Assembly: GCA_017465505.1 (NCBI GenBank)
Contig: JAFTWB010000010.1
Coordinates: 1 to 48,872 of the forward strand
DNA: 48,872 nucleotides
Reading direction: 5' to 3'
Origin: Clostridia bacterium
GTDB lineage: Bacteria; Bacillota; Clostridia; Oscillospirales; Acutalibacteraceae
The first letter of the stretch is position 1; each line of letters opens with the position of its first letter. Both the position numbers and the translations under genes were made by a program. Shown here in pieces: positions 31,006 through 39,642 of this stretch. The notes under the pieces are model-generated. The model saw nothing but the letters and a program-made list of their open reading frames with translations. It had not been told where the DNA came from and did no database searches.

Positions 31006-32553
31006 TTATTTTGTCTTGATGATTGCAAAGGAGGAAGCACCGATTTTTGCGGTTTTGCCGTCAAATGAAGCTTTGCCGATGGTGTAAACTATCTCAAGCT
31101 CTGGCTCACTAAAGGGGATTTCGGTATCCTTGCCGCTGGGGTTTACGAAAACTGCGTAATCGCCTCTGCGGTAGGCAAAGGGGTACTTTTCTTTTTCGCC
31201 GTAGATAAGCTCAAATTCGCTTTCGTTTCCAAGCTGAGGGATTTCGTGGCGGAGCTTTATGATATTTGTAACGTTCTCATAGATACCGCCTTTTTTGTCC
31301 TTCTGATTCTCTACTGTGGGTGCGTTTTCGCTACTGTCAACAGGCAGGTAGAGCTTGTCTTTGCTTGCCTTGGAGAAGCCCAGGTTTTCGCTATGGTCCC
31401 ACTGCATAGGAGTACGGGAGCCTGTTCTTGAGAAGCCGCCTTCTTTGCTTGTGAGCTCAGTCTGGTAACGCATACCAAGCTCGTCGCCGTAGTAGAGGAA
31501 AGGCACACCGGGAAGGGTGAAAATCATAGCGTGGCTGAGCTTGATGGTGTCCTCGTCCATATAGAAGGTGCCTCGGGGCATATCGTGGTTGTTGGTCATA
31601 ATGGAGATATAGCCCAAGTCCTTGGTACGCTCGTAGTTAACAAGGTACTCGTCAAGGAAGGTGGAGATATCGCCCTTGCCCTCTTTGCAGAAGTAGCTCT
31701 TGTTTTCGCCGTCTACAAGGTAACGGAAGAGGGTAGAGTAGCCGTTGCCGAAATGGTCAAGGTAGAAGTCCATATGAAAGCCGCCGTTTTTAATGGAACG
31801 CTGAGGATTGCACCATTCGCTTACTAAAGCGGCATTGGGATAATCCTTGTCCATCATCTCTCGGATGTCACGCCAGATAGCGGCTGTGGCGATTTTCTCG
31901 TCGTCGTTTTTAACCAGAGAGTCTGCCATATCAACTCTGAAGCCGTCTACGCCAAAGTCAAGCCAGTGACGCATAACGTCCTTAAGTGCCTCGGCAGTAG
32001 CCTTTGCAGCCTCACTGTCGTGAGGAAGCTGCCACTGGGGGTGGGTTACATTGTAAAAGCCGTAGTTAAGAGCAGGCTGAGAGGAGAAATAGTTAACAAG
32101 ATAGTTGCCGTCTCGCTCGCAGATACCGCACATCAGTCTGTACTCACTTGGAGCTTCCCAAACGCAGTTTGTGAAAATATAGCGGTCTGAGAGGTCGCTC
32201 TTCTTCGCTTTTTTTGCTTCCTGAAACCAAGGGTGAGTGTCGGAAGTGTGGCCGGGTACAAGGTCAAGAAGAATGTGCATATCCATAGAATGGGCCTTGT
32301 CTAAAAGCTCCTTAAGGTCAGCGTCGTTACCGTAACGCTCAGCGATTTTCTTGTGGTCCCTTACGTCGTAGCCTGCGTCCATAAAGGGAGAATCATAAAT
32401 AGGGTTGAGCCAGATGGCGTTACAGCCGAGGCCCTTTACATAATCGAGCTTTTCTGTGATACCCTTAAGGTCACCGATACCGTCACCGTTTGTATCGTAA
32501 AAGCTCTGAGGATAAATTTCATAAAAAACAGCATTTTTAAGCCAGTTTGGCAT
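31006..32553 (-). CDS. GH13 family alpha-glucosidase / oligo-1,6-glucosidase-like
   Basis: The 515-residue cytoplasmic protein (no signal peptide) shows the GH13 regions: WLNPIYDSPFMDAGYDV, DLVPGHTSDTHPWF, GFRVDMADSL (nucleophile Asp208), LVSEWCNP (acid/base Glu246) and NNHDMPR (Asp324). It probably cleaves imported alpha-glucosides. Exact substrate (isomaltose, maltose, trehalose derivatives) is not resolved. The promoter is at 32583-32611 and no transporter genes are adjacent. Confidence 0.9.
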   Translation of the reverse strand: MPNWLKNAVFYEIYPQSFYDTNGDGIGDLKGITEKLDYVKGLGCNAIWLNPIYDSPFMDAGYDVRDHKKIAERYGNDADLKELLDKAHSMDMHILLDLVPGHTSDTHPWFQEAKKAKKSDLSDRYIFTNCVWEAPSEYRLMCGICERDGNYLVNYFSSQPALNYGFYNVTHPQWQLPHDSEAAKATAEALKDVMRHWLDFGVDGFRVDMADSLVKNDDEKIATAAIWRDIREMMDKDYPNAALVSEWCNPQRSIKNGGFHMDFYLDHFGNGYSTLFRYLVDGENKSYFCKEGKGDISTFLDEYLVNYERTKDLGYISIMTNNHDMPRGTFYMDEDTIKLSHAMIFTLPGVPFLYYGDELGMRYQTELTSKEGGFSRTGSRTPMQWDHSENLGFSKASKDKLYLPVDSSENAPTVENQKDKKGGIYENVTNIIKLRHEIPQLGNESEFELIYGEKEKYPFAYRRGDYAVFVNPSGKDTEIPFSEPELEIVYTIGKASFDGKTAKIGASSFAIIKTK

Positions 32554-32582
32554 AAAGTTACCTCCTTAAAATTTATACATCC

Positions 32583-32611
32583 AATATACCATTTTTATTA
32601 TGGGTTTGCAA
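32583..32611 (-). promoter_or_regulatory. Promoter of the GH13 gene
   Basis: Minus strand TTGCAA (32606-32611) and TATATT (32583-32588), spacer 17 bases; AAGGAGGT precedes the start. Confidence 0.7.
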
Positions 32612-32656
32612 TAGCTTTTTTTAGTTTAGAATTATTTTACATCCAAAAACATTCAC

Positions 32657-32685
32657 TTGCAAAAGAGGCTTTCTTTTCATAATAT
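32657..32685 (+). promoter_or_regulatory. Promoter of the MecA-like gene
   Basis: TTGCAA (32657-32662) and TAATAT (32680-32685), spacer 17 bases. The in-frame ATG at 32684 lies within the -10 box, so translation must begin downstream, at 32708. Confidence 0.65.
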
Positions 32686-32707
32686 GGAGTGGAAAGGATT
32701 GAACCCT

Positions 32708-33274
32708 ATGATAATTGAACAGCTTGACTCCTCAAGGGTGCTCATAAGCCTGAATCTTTCGGATATGGACACCTTTGAGATGAGTGTGGATAAACTGAAT
32801 ATGCGTGAAAACAAGTGCAAGGAAAAGCTCAAGGAGCTTCTGACTCTTGCCTTTGACAAATTTTCCATAAGCACGGAGAAAAAGGCGGTGCTTGTGGAGG
32901 CTATGCCTCATAAAGAGGGGCTGCTGATAATGGCACAGGTGGATGTTATGAGGGCGTTTCGCAAGGTTTACCGAATTAAAAAGCCGCCTATGCTGCCTTG
33001 TTGCAGATTTTCAGGTGCGGAGAATCTGCTTGCCTGTATGCAGAGGCTGAAGAGCTTTTGCAAAGCAATGGGTGCAAATTCGTTGTGGCTTTATAAAGGG
33101 CAGTACTACCTGATTTTTGAGCAAGGGCTTATGCCAAAGGGTGCACTGGAGGTGCTGGGGGAGTACTCGAATTGCAGTAGTGTGGGACTGATAAAAATCG
33201 CAAGAATAAAAGAAGCAGGCAAGGAGCTGGCAAAGGGAAACGCGGCGATGTGCATTTGCAAGCAAATGCAATGA
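32708..33274 (+). CDS. MecA-like adaptor protein
   Basis: The 188-residue protein opens MIIEQLDSSRVLISLNLSDM, resembling the N-terminal domain of MecA adaptors, which feed substrates to ClpC; the middle is a linker and the C-terminal half could be the ClpC-binding domain. Similarity is moderate, so the call is tentative. ATG 32708 is preceded by AAAGGA and fits the promoter. The last residues (MCICKQMQ) are encoded by the first hairpin of the repeat array (33251-33270), so the natural C-terminus has been replaced or extended by repeat DNA. Confidence 0.65.
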   Translation: MIIEQLDSSRVLISLNLSDMDTFEMSVDKLNMRENKCKEKLKELLTLAFDKFSISTEKKAVLVEAMPHKEGLLIMAQVDVMRAFRKVYRIKKPPMLPCCRFSGAENLLACMQRLKSFCKAMGANSLWLYKGQYYLIFEQGLMPKGALEVLGEYSNCSSVGLIKIARIKEAGKELAKGNAAMCICKQMQ

Positions 33275-33375
33275 TGTTTTGCGTTGCAAAATGATGTCGC
33301 ACGGCTAATGATGTATGCTACGCAAATGATGTGTTTGTGTAAACACAAACATTGCGGTGGCACGCTTTGCGTGCA
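33245..33375 (+). repeat. Mini-hairpin array, ATGATGT linker family
   Basis: It begins in the MecA-like coding end with a perfect 9-base stem TGCATTTGC/GCAAATGCA (33251-33270), then linkers AATGATGT, stems TTTTGC/GCAAAA, GC/GC-type arms, TTTGC/GCAAA, GTTTGTG/CACAAAC, and the cap GCACGC-TTT-GCGTGC (33360-33374). Confidence 0.85.
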
Positions 33376-33432
33376 ATCCTATTTTATTTAATATAAATCG
33401 GAGCGACCCGAAATTTTCAACTTTGTTATTTT

Positions 33433-33515
33433 CCCGCCGTTAATCATAGGTTCTATTTATATCTAACCTTTCAAAAGGCGGAACTGCCCTCGGGTGGCTA
33501 ATGGTTGGTCATTTT
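33433..33515 (+). repeat. Dispersed intergenic repeat
   Basis: CCCGCCGTTAATCATAGG, AACCTTTCAAAAGGCGGAACTG and GGGTGGCTAATGG in the same order as other copies. The right end stops about 35 bases before the promoter of the PucR-type gene. Confidence 0.8.
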
Positions 33516-33548
33516 TTATAAAAATTTTAGATTTTTTTCCGAAAAAGC

Positions 33549-33577
33549 TTGCAATCTTTTTTATTTTTGTGTAAAAT
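33549..33577 (+). promoter_or_regulatory. Promoter of the PucR-type regulator
   Basis: TTGCAA (33549-33554) and TAAAAT (33572-33577), spacer 17 bases. Confidence 0.6.
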
Positions 33578-33665
33578 GTATATGAACATACTCGGTTTTT
33601 GGTGTTATTTTTCCAAATCATTCAGGATTTTAACCATAAGATAAAGATTGCGGAGGCGATTTATA

Positions 33666-34751
33666 ATGTCTAACAGATTATTTCAAGGTATAATTCACCA
33701 GATGAAGGACGCAATTGACAGGACTATCGGCGTTGTGGACGAAACTTCAGTTGTTATTGCCTGCTCTGAGCTTGGCAGAATCGGCGAGGTTAACGAAAAC
33801 ATTACTTCCGAAACCCTCAGTGCAACTGTTCCTTTCGTTATTAACGGCTACACCTACAAGGCTTTCGGCAACTCTGCCCGTGCTGAGTACGCCGTGTTTG
33901 TTTCCGGCTCTGACGAGCTGGCTCAGAAGTACGTTCAGCTTCTTTCTGTTTCTCTTGCAAGTATCAAGCAGTACTACGACGAGAAGTACGACAGAAGCAA
34001 CTTTATCAAGAACGTTATTCTCGACAACATTCTTCCCGGTGATATCTACTTAAAGGCAAGAGAGCTTCGCTTTAACAACGAGGTTCAACGTGTGTGCCTG
34101 TTAATTAAAATCACCTCAAAAACCGATATCTCCGCATACGACATCGTTCAGAATCTTTTCCCCGACAAAAACAAGGATTTTGTTATCAATATAAACGAAA
34201 CCGACATTGTGCTTGTTAAGGAGCTTAAGGCAGGCATTGAAAGCCGTGACCTTGAAAAGCTTGCAAGCTCTATTGTTGACACACTCTCCAGCGAGTTCTA
34301 CACCCATTGTCTGGTGGGTATCGGTACTCCTGTTATGGGTATCAAGGACCTTGCCCTTTCCTTTAAGGAAGCTCAGGTTGCCCTTGACGTCGGTAAGGTG
34401 TTCGACACCGAGAAAACTATTGTCAGCTACGACAATCTGGGTATCGCAAGACTTGTTTATCAGCTTCCCACAACTCTTTGCGATATGTTCTTAAAGGAAG
34501 TTTTCAAGCGTGGCTCTATTGAATCTCTGGACCAGGAAACTCTCTTTACAATCCAGAAGTTCTTTGAGAACAACCTCAACGTTTCCGAAACTTCCAGAAA
34601 GCTTTTCGTTCACAGAAATACTCTGGTATACAGACTTGAAAAAATCAAGAAGCTCACAGGCCTTGATTTAAGAGAGTTTGAGGACGCTATCGTGTTCAAG
34701 GTAGCTCTTATGGTTAAGAAGTACCTGTCCTCTTCTCCCGCAAAATTCTGA
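33666..34751 (+). CDS. PucR-type helix-turn-helix regulator
   Basis: The 361-residue protein ends in a PucR C-terminal HTH (about 300-355): FFENNLNVSETSRKLFVHRN then TLVYRLEKIKKLTGLDLR. A GGDEF-like/CdaR middle region (about 110-270) precedes it. The N-terminal domain (about 1-105) is unassigned. PucR/CdaR relatives control purine or sugar-diacid catabolism, but such genes are not here. ATG 33666 follows GGAGG. It lies upstream of ftsE without a visible terminator. Confidence 0.85.
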   Translation: MSNRLFQGIIHQMKDAIDRTIGVVDETSVVIACSELGRIGEVNENITSETLSATVPFVINGYTYKAFGNSARAEYAVFVSGSDELAQKYVQLLSVSLASIKQYYDEKYDRSNFIKNVILDNILPGDIYLKARELRFNNEVQRVCLLIKITSKTDISAYDIVQNLFPDKNKDFVININETDIVLVKELKAGIESRDLEKLASSIVDTLSSEFYTHCLVGIGTPVMGIKDLALSFKEAQVALDVGKVFDTEKTIVSYDNLGIARLVYQLPTTLCDMFLKEVFKRGSIESLDQETLFTIQKFFENNLNVSETSRKLFVHRNTLVYRLEKIKKLTGLDLREFEDAIVFKVALMVKKYLSSSPAKF

Positions 34752-34864
34752 TTATATTAAGTCGCTTTGTACGCGGTAATTTTGCGGCGTGCAAGGCGAT
34801 TTGCGGTTTTATTGAAATTATTTCCAAATTATGGATTTTATATAGATAGAAAGTGAAGGCTATT

Positions 34865-35566
34865 ATGATTGAATTTCGAAATGTTTCCAAGGTTTACCCC
34901 TCGGGGACTCACGCCCTGAACAAAGCCAGCCTTACCATAGAAAAAGGCGAGTTTGTGTTTATTGTGGGCTCTTCGGGTGCAGGTAAAAGTACATTCTTAA
35001 AGCTTATTATGCACGAGGAAACCCCTTCCTCGGGTACGATTTTTGTCAACGGTATGCGTGTGGATAAAATGAAGCACCGCCACGTGCCTATGCTCAGGCG
35101 TACTATGGGCATTGTGTTTCAGGACTTCCGCCTGATTGACAAAATGACTGTTTACGACAACGTGGCTTTTGCTATGCGAGCTATCGGTGCACGTCCCAGA
35201 GCGATTAAAAAACGTGTGCCTTACATACTTGAGCTGGTAGGACTTGAGAATAAGGCAGACCGCTATCCCTCTCAGCTTTCAGGCGGTGAGCAGCAGCGTG
35301 TGGGCCTTGCAAGAGCACTGGTAAATAACCCGATGATGATTATTGCCGACGAGCCCACAGGTAACATCGACCCCGAGATGAGCTACGAGATTATGGAGCT
35401 TCTCTCGGAGATTAACAAAAGAGGTACAACCATCCTCATTGTTACCCACGAGCACGACCTTGTGCACAGCTTCGGCAGACGTGTAATCACCATTGACAAG
35501 GGTGTTGTGGTGGAGGATACCGTCAACCTTCCCGAAGCAGTTTTGGAAGGAGGGGATGAGGCGTGA
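34865..35566 (+). CDS. ftsE: Cell division ATP-binding protein FtsE
   Basis: The 233-residue ABC ATPase has Walker A GSSGAGKST, signature LSGGEQQRVGLARAL, Walker B MIIADEPTGNID and the H-loop TH in IVTHEHD. It pairs with FtsX to gate cell-wall hydrolases at the septum. ATG 34865 is chosen over GTG 34853. It overlaps ftsX by 4 bases (GTGA). Confidence 0.95.
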   Translation: MIEFRNVSKVYPSGTHALNKASLTIEKGEFVFIVGSSGAGKSTFLKLIMHEETPSSGTIFVNGMRVDKMKHRHVPMLRRTMGIVFQDFRLIDKMTVYDNVAFAMRAIGARPRAIKKRVPYILELVGLENKADRYPSQLSGGEQQRVGLARALVNNPMMIIADEPTGNIDPEMSYEIMELLSEINKRGTTILIVTHEHDLVHSFGRRVITIDKGVVVEDTVNLPEAVLEGGDEA

Positions 35567-36468
35567 GAATCAGCGGTTTGGGATATCTTCTTAAGGAAGG
35601 TATCAAAAGTATCTGGCTTAACCGAATGATGAGCATTGCTTCCATCGGTGTGCTGGTTTCCTGCTTGCTCCTTACAGGCTCTGCGGAGCTTGTGACCCTT
35701 AACGTTGCCGCGGTTGTTGAGGATATCGGCGGCGAAAACGTCACCAGAGTATTCCTGGACCAAGAGGTAACTGACCTTGAGGGCGTTTATATTATGGACG
35801 AAATCAGCAAGGTTTCCAACGTTACCGACACAAAGTTCGTTTCCAAGGACGAGGCGATTATGGAGTATCAGGATACACTCAGAGAAGACATCTTTGAGCA
35901 GATGAGAGGCGAGGGTAACCCCCTGCCCAATGCTGTGGACGTCACCCTTGAGGACCTTTCTCTTTACGACGAAACAATGGCAAAAATCACTGCTGTTGAG
36001 GGTGTTGACGAGGTGCGTGACACCCGTGAAATTGCCCAGAAGCTCACTTCTCTGAGCACTCTGGTTTCTTCTGTGAGCCTGTGGATTGTGCTGGCACTTT
36101 CACTTATTTCAATTTTCATTATCTCCAACACCATCAGAATGACAATGTACTCCCGTCGTTTTGAGATAAGCATTATGAAGTCTGTTGGTGCAACCGACAC
36201 CTTTATCCGAATCCCCTTTGTTTTCGAGGGTATGATTATCGGCCTGATTTCGGGCGTGTTGGGCTCTCTTTTGCTTACCTTTGTCTACGACGCAGTTATG
36301 CAGGGTATGCAGAACATTTTACAGTTCAAATTCATCCCCTATGATGAGCTCGCTCCCTTTGTGTGGATTGCGTTCATTCTGGCAGGTATGGTTATCGGTA
36401 TGCTGGGAAGCCTTCTCTCCATCGGCAGATACTTAAGAAAAGAAGGCAACGAGCTTTTAGGATGGTAA
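35563..36468 (+). CDS. ftsX: Cell division permease-like protein FtsX
   Basis: The 301-residue protein has four membrane spans (about 20-42, 165-190, 220-245, 265-288) and a large extracellular domain between the first two, the part that binds the secreted hydrolase. GTG 35563 follows GGAAGGAGGGG within ftsE. Length and topology match Gram-positive FtsX. The M23 hydrolase gene downstream is its probable partner. Confidence 0.94.
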   Translation: MRISGLGYLLKEGIKSIWLNRMMSIASIGVLVSCLLLTGSAELVTLNVAAVVEDIGGENVTRVFLDQEVTDLEGVYIMDEISKVSNVTDTKFVSKDEAIMEYQDTLREDIFEQMRGEGNPLPNAVDVTLEDLSLYDETMAKITAVEGVDEVRDTREIAQKLTSLSTLVSSVSLWIVLALSLISIFIISNTIRMTMYSRRFEISIMKSVGATDTFIRIPFVFEGMIIGLISGVLGSLLLTFVYDAVMQGMQNILQFKFIPYDELAPFVWIAFILAGMVIGMLGSLLSIGRYLRKEGNELLGW

Positions 36469-36487
36469 AAAATTTAGGATGGTAAAT

Positions 36488-37747
36488 ATGAAAATATTCA
36501 AGCAGATTTTCTCTCTTGCTCTTTCTCTGTGCATTGTCTTTTCTGCTGTGCTTGTAACAAGTGCCGACACCATTTCGGACCTTGAGGACCAGCAGGCGGC
36601 TTTACAGCAGGAAGCTCAGGAATATCAGGCAATTATCGAAGAAAAACAGGGTGAGATTGAAGAGCAGGAAGAGTACGTAAACGCTCTTACCGCAAATATC
36701 GCCACTGTTAACGACGAGATGTCTGTTATCAGGTCAAAGATTGACCTTTATAACTCTCAGATTGCTGAGAAAACCGAAAACGTCAACTCCCTCAGAGTTC
36801 AGTCTGAGGACAATATGAACCTTTTAAGACAGAGGCTTAACTCTATCTACAAAGCAGGCAACGCTTCCACTCTTGAAATTGTCCTTGGTGCAAAGGACTT
36901 TACGGATTTCGTGGACAAGGTTCAGCTTGTGGAAAGCCTCTCAAACTACGACGCAAACCTTATGGACGAAATCGAAAGCCAGATGGATGTTATCGGCGAA
37001 GAGGTGGACTCTCTCAACAAGGACAAAGCCTCTCTTGAAGAGGACACCGAGGCTCTTTCTCTAAAGCAGGAGGAGCTCAATGACCTTCTGGCCGAGAATG
37101 AGAGCTTGCTGAAAAACCTCTACACCGAAAAGGACGAGCTGGGTGCTATTATGGACTCCAACGAAGCCGCTCAGAATGAGGTAGAGCAGCAGATTCAGGC
37201 CTACTACGAAGAGCTTAAGCGTCAGGAAGAAGAACGCCTTGAGCAAGAAAAGCAGGAGCAGGAGGAGCAGGGCGGCGAGTACTCTCCCGGCGAAATTATT
37301 ACTCCCGGCGATGGCTCAGGCAGTTGGGTTTGGCCTACACCGGGCTTTACCTGGCTTTCTTCCGACTGGGCTGAGGACAGAGGCTATGCCCACGGCGGTA
37401 TTGACATTGCAGACGCAGGCATTATGGGCACTCCCATTGTAGCGGCGGCTGACGGTGTTGTTATTGACGTTTGCAACGAGTGTGTTCACAACTGGGGCAA
37501 ATACGGAAGCTGCGGCTGTGGCGGCGGTTACGGCAACTATGTGTGGATTGACCACGGCGACGGCAAAGCTACCATTTACGCCCATATGACCGAGGCGGTG
37601 GCTTATGTAGGTCAGTCTGTCAGTGCAGGCGAGCTTATCGGCTATGTAGGCTCCACAGGCCACTCCACAGGCCCTCACCTTCATTTTGAGGCAAGATATT
37701 ACGGTGAAAGGTACAACCCCAAAACCGAATATCCCGGTATGTTTTAA
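36488..37747 (+). CDS. Secreted M23 murein hydrolase with coiled coil (EnvC/PcsB-like)
   Basis: The 419-residue protein has a signal peptide (cleaved near TSA, residue 26), a long coiled coil (about 30-115 and 150-255, Glu/Gln rich), a Gly/Pro linker and an M23 peptidase domain (about 290-415) with metal ligands in HGGIDIAD and HLHFE. The domain contains an inserted Cys-rich loop (CNECVHNW then GSCGCGGG), unusual for M23. FtsEX-activated hydrolases (PcsB, EnvC) have this plan. ATG 36488 is preferred; 36479 is possible. The stretch AGGATGGTAAA occurs twice around the ftsX stop. Confidence 0.92.
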   Translation: MKIFKQIFSLALSLCIVFSAVLVTSADTISDLEDQQAALQQEAQEYQAIIEEKQGEIEEQEEYVNALTANIATVNDEMSVIRSKIDLYNSQIAEKTENVNSLRVQSEDNMNLLRQRLNSIYKAGNASTLEIVLGAKDFTDFVDKVQLVESLSNYDANLMDEIESQMDVIGEEVDSLNKDKASLEEDTEALSLKQEELNDLLAENESLLKNLYTEKDELGAIMDSNEAAQNEVEQQIQAYYEELKRQEEERLEQEKQEQEEQGGEYSPGEIITPGDGSGSWVWPTPGFTWLSSDWAEDRGYAHGGIDIADAGIMGTPIVAAADGVVIDVCNECVHNWGKYGSCGCGGGYGNYVWIDHGDGKATIYAHMTEAVAYVGQSVSAGELIGYVGSTGHSTGPHLHFEARYYGERYNPKTEYPGMF

Positions 37748-37768
37748 TTTTCTGAAAGGAGCGGTTTT

Positions 37769-38176
37769 ATGAACAAAAAGGTTTCATTGGGAATCACCCT
37801 TGCGGCAGTTCTTGTGTCAATGGCTCTTGCTTTTTCCGCAGGCTTTATAATTTCACGCTCTATTTTTAACTCAAAGCTTAAGGATTTGAGCCAGAAGCAG
37901 GATGTTTTCTCTCAGCTTTCCGACATTGACAACTTCCTGCGTCAGAACTATGATGGCGATATTGACGAAACAAAGCTTAAGGAAGCTTTAAAAAACGCTT
38001 ACTCCGTTGCTTTGGATGGTGAGGTTATCTTTGTTTCTGCACAGGATTTCAAGGGTAGCGTTTACGAGGAGCAGGGGTGCAGCTACCAGCTTCTTGCCGA
38101 CGGCTCTTATATGGTTATTGTAAAGGGCGTTGAGCCCTCAACCCCTTTGGCTGCTTCGACTGCCTCGGGCGAGTAA
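37769..38176 (+). CDS. CtpA-like (S41) N-terminal stub protein
   Basis: The 135-residue protein has an N-terminal membrane span (about 8-30) and a helical region with DIDNFLRQNYDGDIDETKLK that resembles the start of S41 carboxy-terminal proteases, up to the position where the PDZ domain normally begins. PDZ and protease domains are absent and the chain ends with a short Ser/Thr/Ala tail. A ctpA gene commonly follows ftsEX-PcsB in Firmicutes (recalled). It may be a truncated relic or an anchored regulator. Start ATG 37769 has GAAAGGAG. Confidence 0.75.
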   Translation: MNKKVSLGITLAAVLVSMALAFSAGFIISRSIFNSKLKDLSQKQDVFSQLSDIDNFLRQNYDGDIDETKLKEALKNAYSVALDGEVIFVSAQDFKGSVYEEQGCSYQLLADGSYMVIVKGVEPSTPLAASTASGE

Positions 38177-38190
38177 TTTAATAATCTCAA

Positions 38191-38225
38191 AGCCTCTTGC
38201 ATAAATTTGTGCAGGAGGTTTTTTT
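38191..38225 (+). terminator. Terminator-like hairpin that sequesters the next ribosome site
   Basis: CCTCTTGCA (38193-38201) pairs with TGCAGGAGG (38210-38218; one G-U), followed by seven T. The next start codon ATG is at 38226, straight after the T run, and its AGGAGG site (38213-38218) is inside the 3' arm. Confidence 0.75.
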
Positions 38226-39047
38226 ATGCTGACATTTCTGACTATAAAGGAAAAGCAGGGCAAGGCTCTTTTTCCTTTGAAAAATAAGATTATCTGTGAA
38301 GAAAAAGCCCTTGGCTCACTGGCGGTGAGGCACATTGCCTGCCTGCATAACCGAGGTAAAATCCCCTATGAAAAAATCCGCAGGCTGGCACTTGAAGAAG
38401 CACACAGGCTTTTAACGGACGAGAGCCTTGTTTTTCCGAAAGATGTGCCTCTGAGGCGATTTGAGAGCAGTGAGCTCAGGTGCAGGCTGTGCCTTAATAT
38501 GGCTCTTGAGGTGCTGAAAGCCCTGAGCAAAAGGCAAAAGGACATAAAGGTAGGGATTTTCGACCCTCGAGGCAGAATTGCAGACGGGGCAGGCTCGCTT
38601 TTGCACTACACCAAAAGTATCCGTGTAGTTACTGCCTGCACAGAGCTTTACTCTGCTGAGGCGAGCAGGCTTATGGAAGAGTCGGGTGCGGTTATGAATG
38701 TAAGCCGTCGGCTCAAAGCTCTTTCAGAGCTTAATCTGATTTTAGCTCCCATACCTCTTGTTGTTAACTTACCTGTGAGAAATGACGCCCTTATCCTTAC
38801 TGTTGCAAGGCCCAAGCTTTCTCAGAGCTGTGCCTGTTTTTACCGCTACGACGTTTCTCTTGATGAGGAGCTTAAAGGTCTTATGCCCCAAGGCTTTGAA
38901 AGCGAGTATTTTGCCTCTGCTCTTTATGAGCTTCTGGGCAGGTTTGACCTGGGCTCATACATTCCCCAAGCGGTAAGGGGCGAAAGCGGAGTGCACACCT
39001 TGGTTTCTCTTACAAAGTATCTTATGAATATTGGCTCAAACTCTTGA
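38226..39047 (+). CDS. Conserved-looking protein, function unknown
   Basis: The 273-residue protein has no signal peptide. A segment near residues 118-160 (VGIFDPRGRIADGAG, SIRVVTACTELYSAEA) looks like a Rossmann-type nucleotide/redox fold, and the C-terminal part (GLMPQGFESEYFASALYEL) is unassigned. I do not recognise the family. Start ATG 38226 has AGGAGG with 7 bases spacing, though this site lies in a hairpin. The greA promoter overlaps its stop codon region. Confidence 0.75.
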   Translation: MLTFLTIKEKQGKALFPLKNKIICEEKALGSLAVRHIACLHNRGKIPYEKIRRLALEEAHRLLTDESLVFPKDVPLRRFESSELRCRLCLNMALEVLKALSKRQKDIKVGIFDPRGRIADGAGSLLHYTKSIRVVTACTELYSAEASRLMEESGAVMNVSRRLKALSELNLILAPIPLVVNLPVRNDALILTVARPKLSQSCACFYRYDVSLDEELKGLMPQGFESEYFASALYELLGRFDLGSYIPQAVRGESGVHTLVSLTKYLMNIGSNS

Positions 39048-39072
39048 CATTCACGCACTAAAATTCTATAAT
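39044..39072 (+). promoter_or_regulatory. Consensus promoter of greA
   Basis: TTGACA (39044-39049) and TATAAT (39067-39072), perfect boxes with 17-base spacer. The -35 box overlaps the last codons of the upstream gene. Confidence 0.9.
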
Positions 39073-39116
39073 AAACTATTGGTAATATCTAAAAAATCCG
39101 AAAGGACAGAGATAAA

Positions 39117-39590
39117 ATGGCTAAAACAGTATTGCTTACTGCCGAGGGTCTTAAACAGCTCGAGGAAGAGCTCGACCTCTTAAAAGGCGAAAAAAGAAAA
39201 GAAATTGCAGAAAAAATCAAGGTTGCACGTTCTTACGGTGACCTTTCCGAAAACAGTGAGTACGACGACGCCAAAAACGAGCAGGCTATCTTAGAGGCAA
39301 GAATTGCTACTATTGAGGCTACTCTGAAGGTTGCCGTTGTTATTGACGAAAACGAGATTACTGACCAGACTGTTCACGTTGGTTCTCTCGTTAAGGTTGA
39401 AAATGTAAGTATGGGCAGAGAGTTTGAGTACCGCATTATCGGCTCTAACGAGTCCAATCCCAAAGAGAACAAAATCTCCGACGAGTCCCCCGTTGGCAGG
39501 GCTTTACTTGGCAAAAAGGTTGGCGATATGGTAGAGGTTGAGGTTCCTGCAGGTCTTATGACATTCAAGGTTCTCAGCGTTTCCAAATAA
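39117..39590 (+). CDS. greA: Transcription elongation factor GreA
   Basis: The 157-residue protein has an N-terminal coiled coil with [16 protein letters not shown], whose acidic tip enters the RNA polymerase channel to cleave backtracked RNA, and a C-terminal FKBP-like domain. Length is normal. ATG 39117 follows GAAAGGA. It precedes lysS, though separated by over 400 bases of repeat DNA. The dispersed repeat starts one base after the stop. Confidence 0.96.
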   Translation: MAKTVLLTAEGLKQLEEELDLLKGEKRKEIAEKIKVARSYGDLSENSEYDDAKNEQAILEARIATIEATLKVAVVIDENEITDQTVHVGSLVKVENVSMGREFEYRIIGSNESNPKENKISDESPVGRALLGKKVGDMVEVEVPAGLMTFKVLSVSK

Positions 39591-39593
39591 ACC

Positions 39594-39625
39594 GTTAGCC
39601 ACGGCAGGGCGATTCCGCCTATTGA
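39594..39625 (-). repeat. Dispersed repeat fragment after greA
   Basis: CCGTTAGCCACGGCAGGGCG and ATTCCGCC, in inverted orientation, follow the greA stop by one base. It is the same junction as after nrdD. Confidence 0.75.
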
Positions 39626-39642
39626 TAACGTGTATTTATCCG

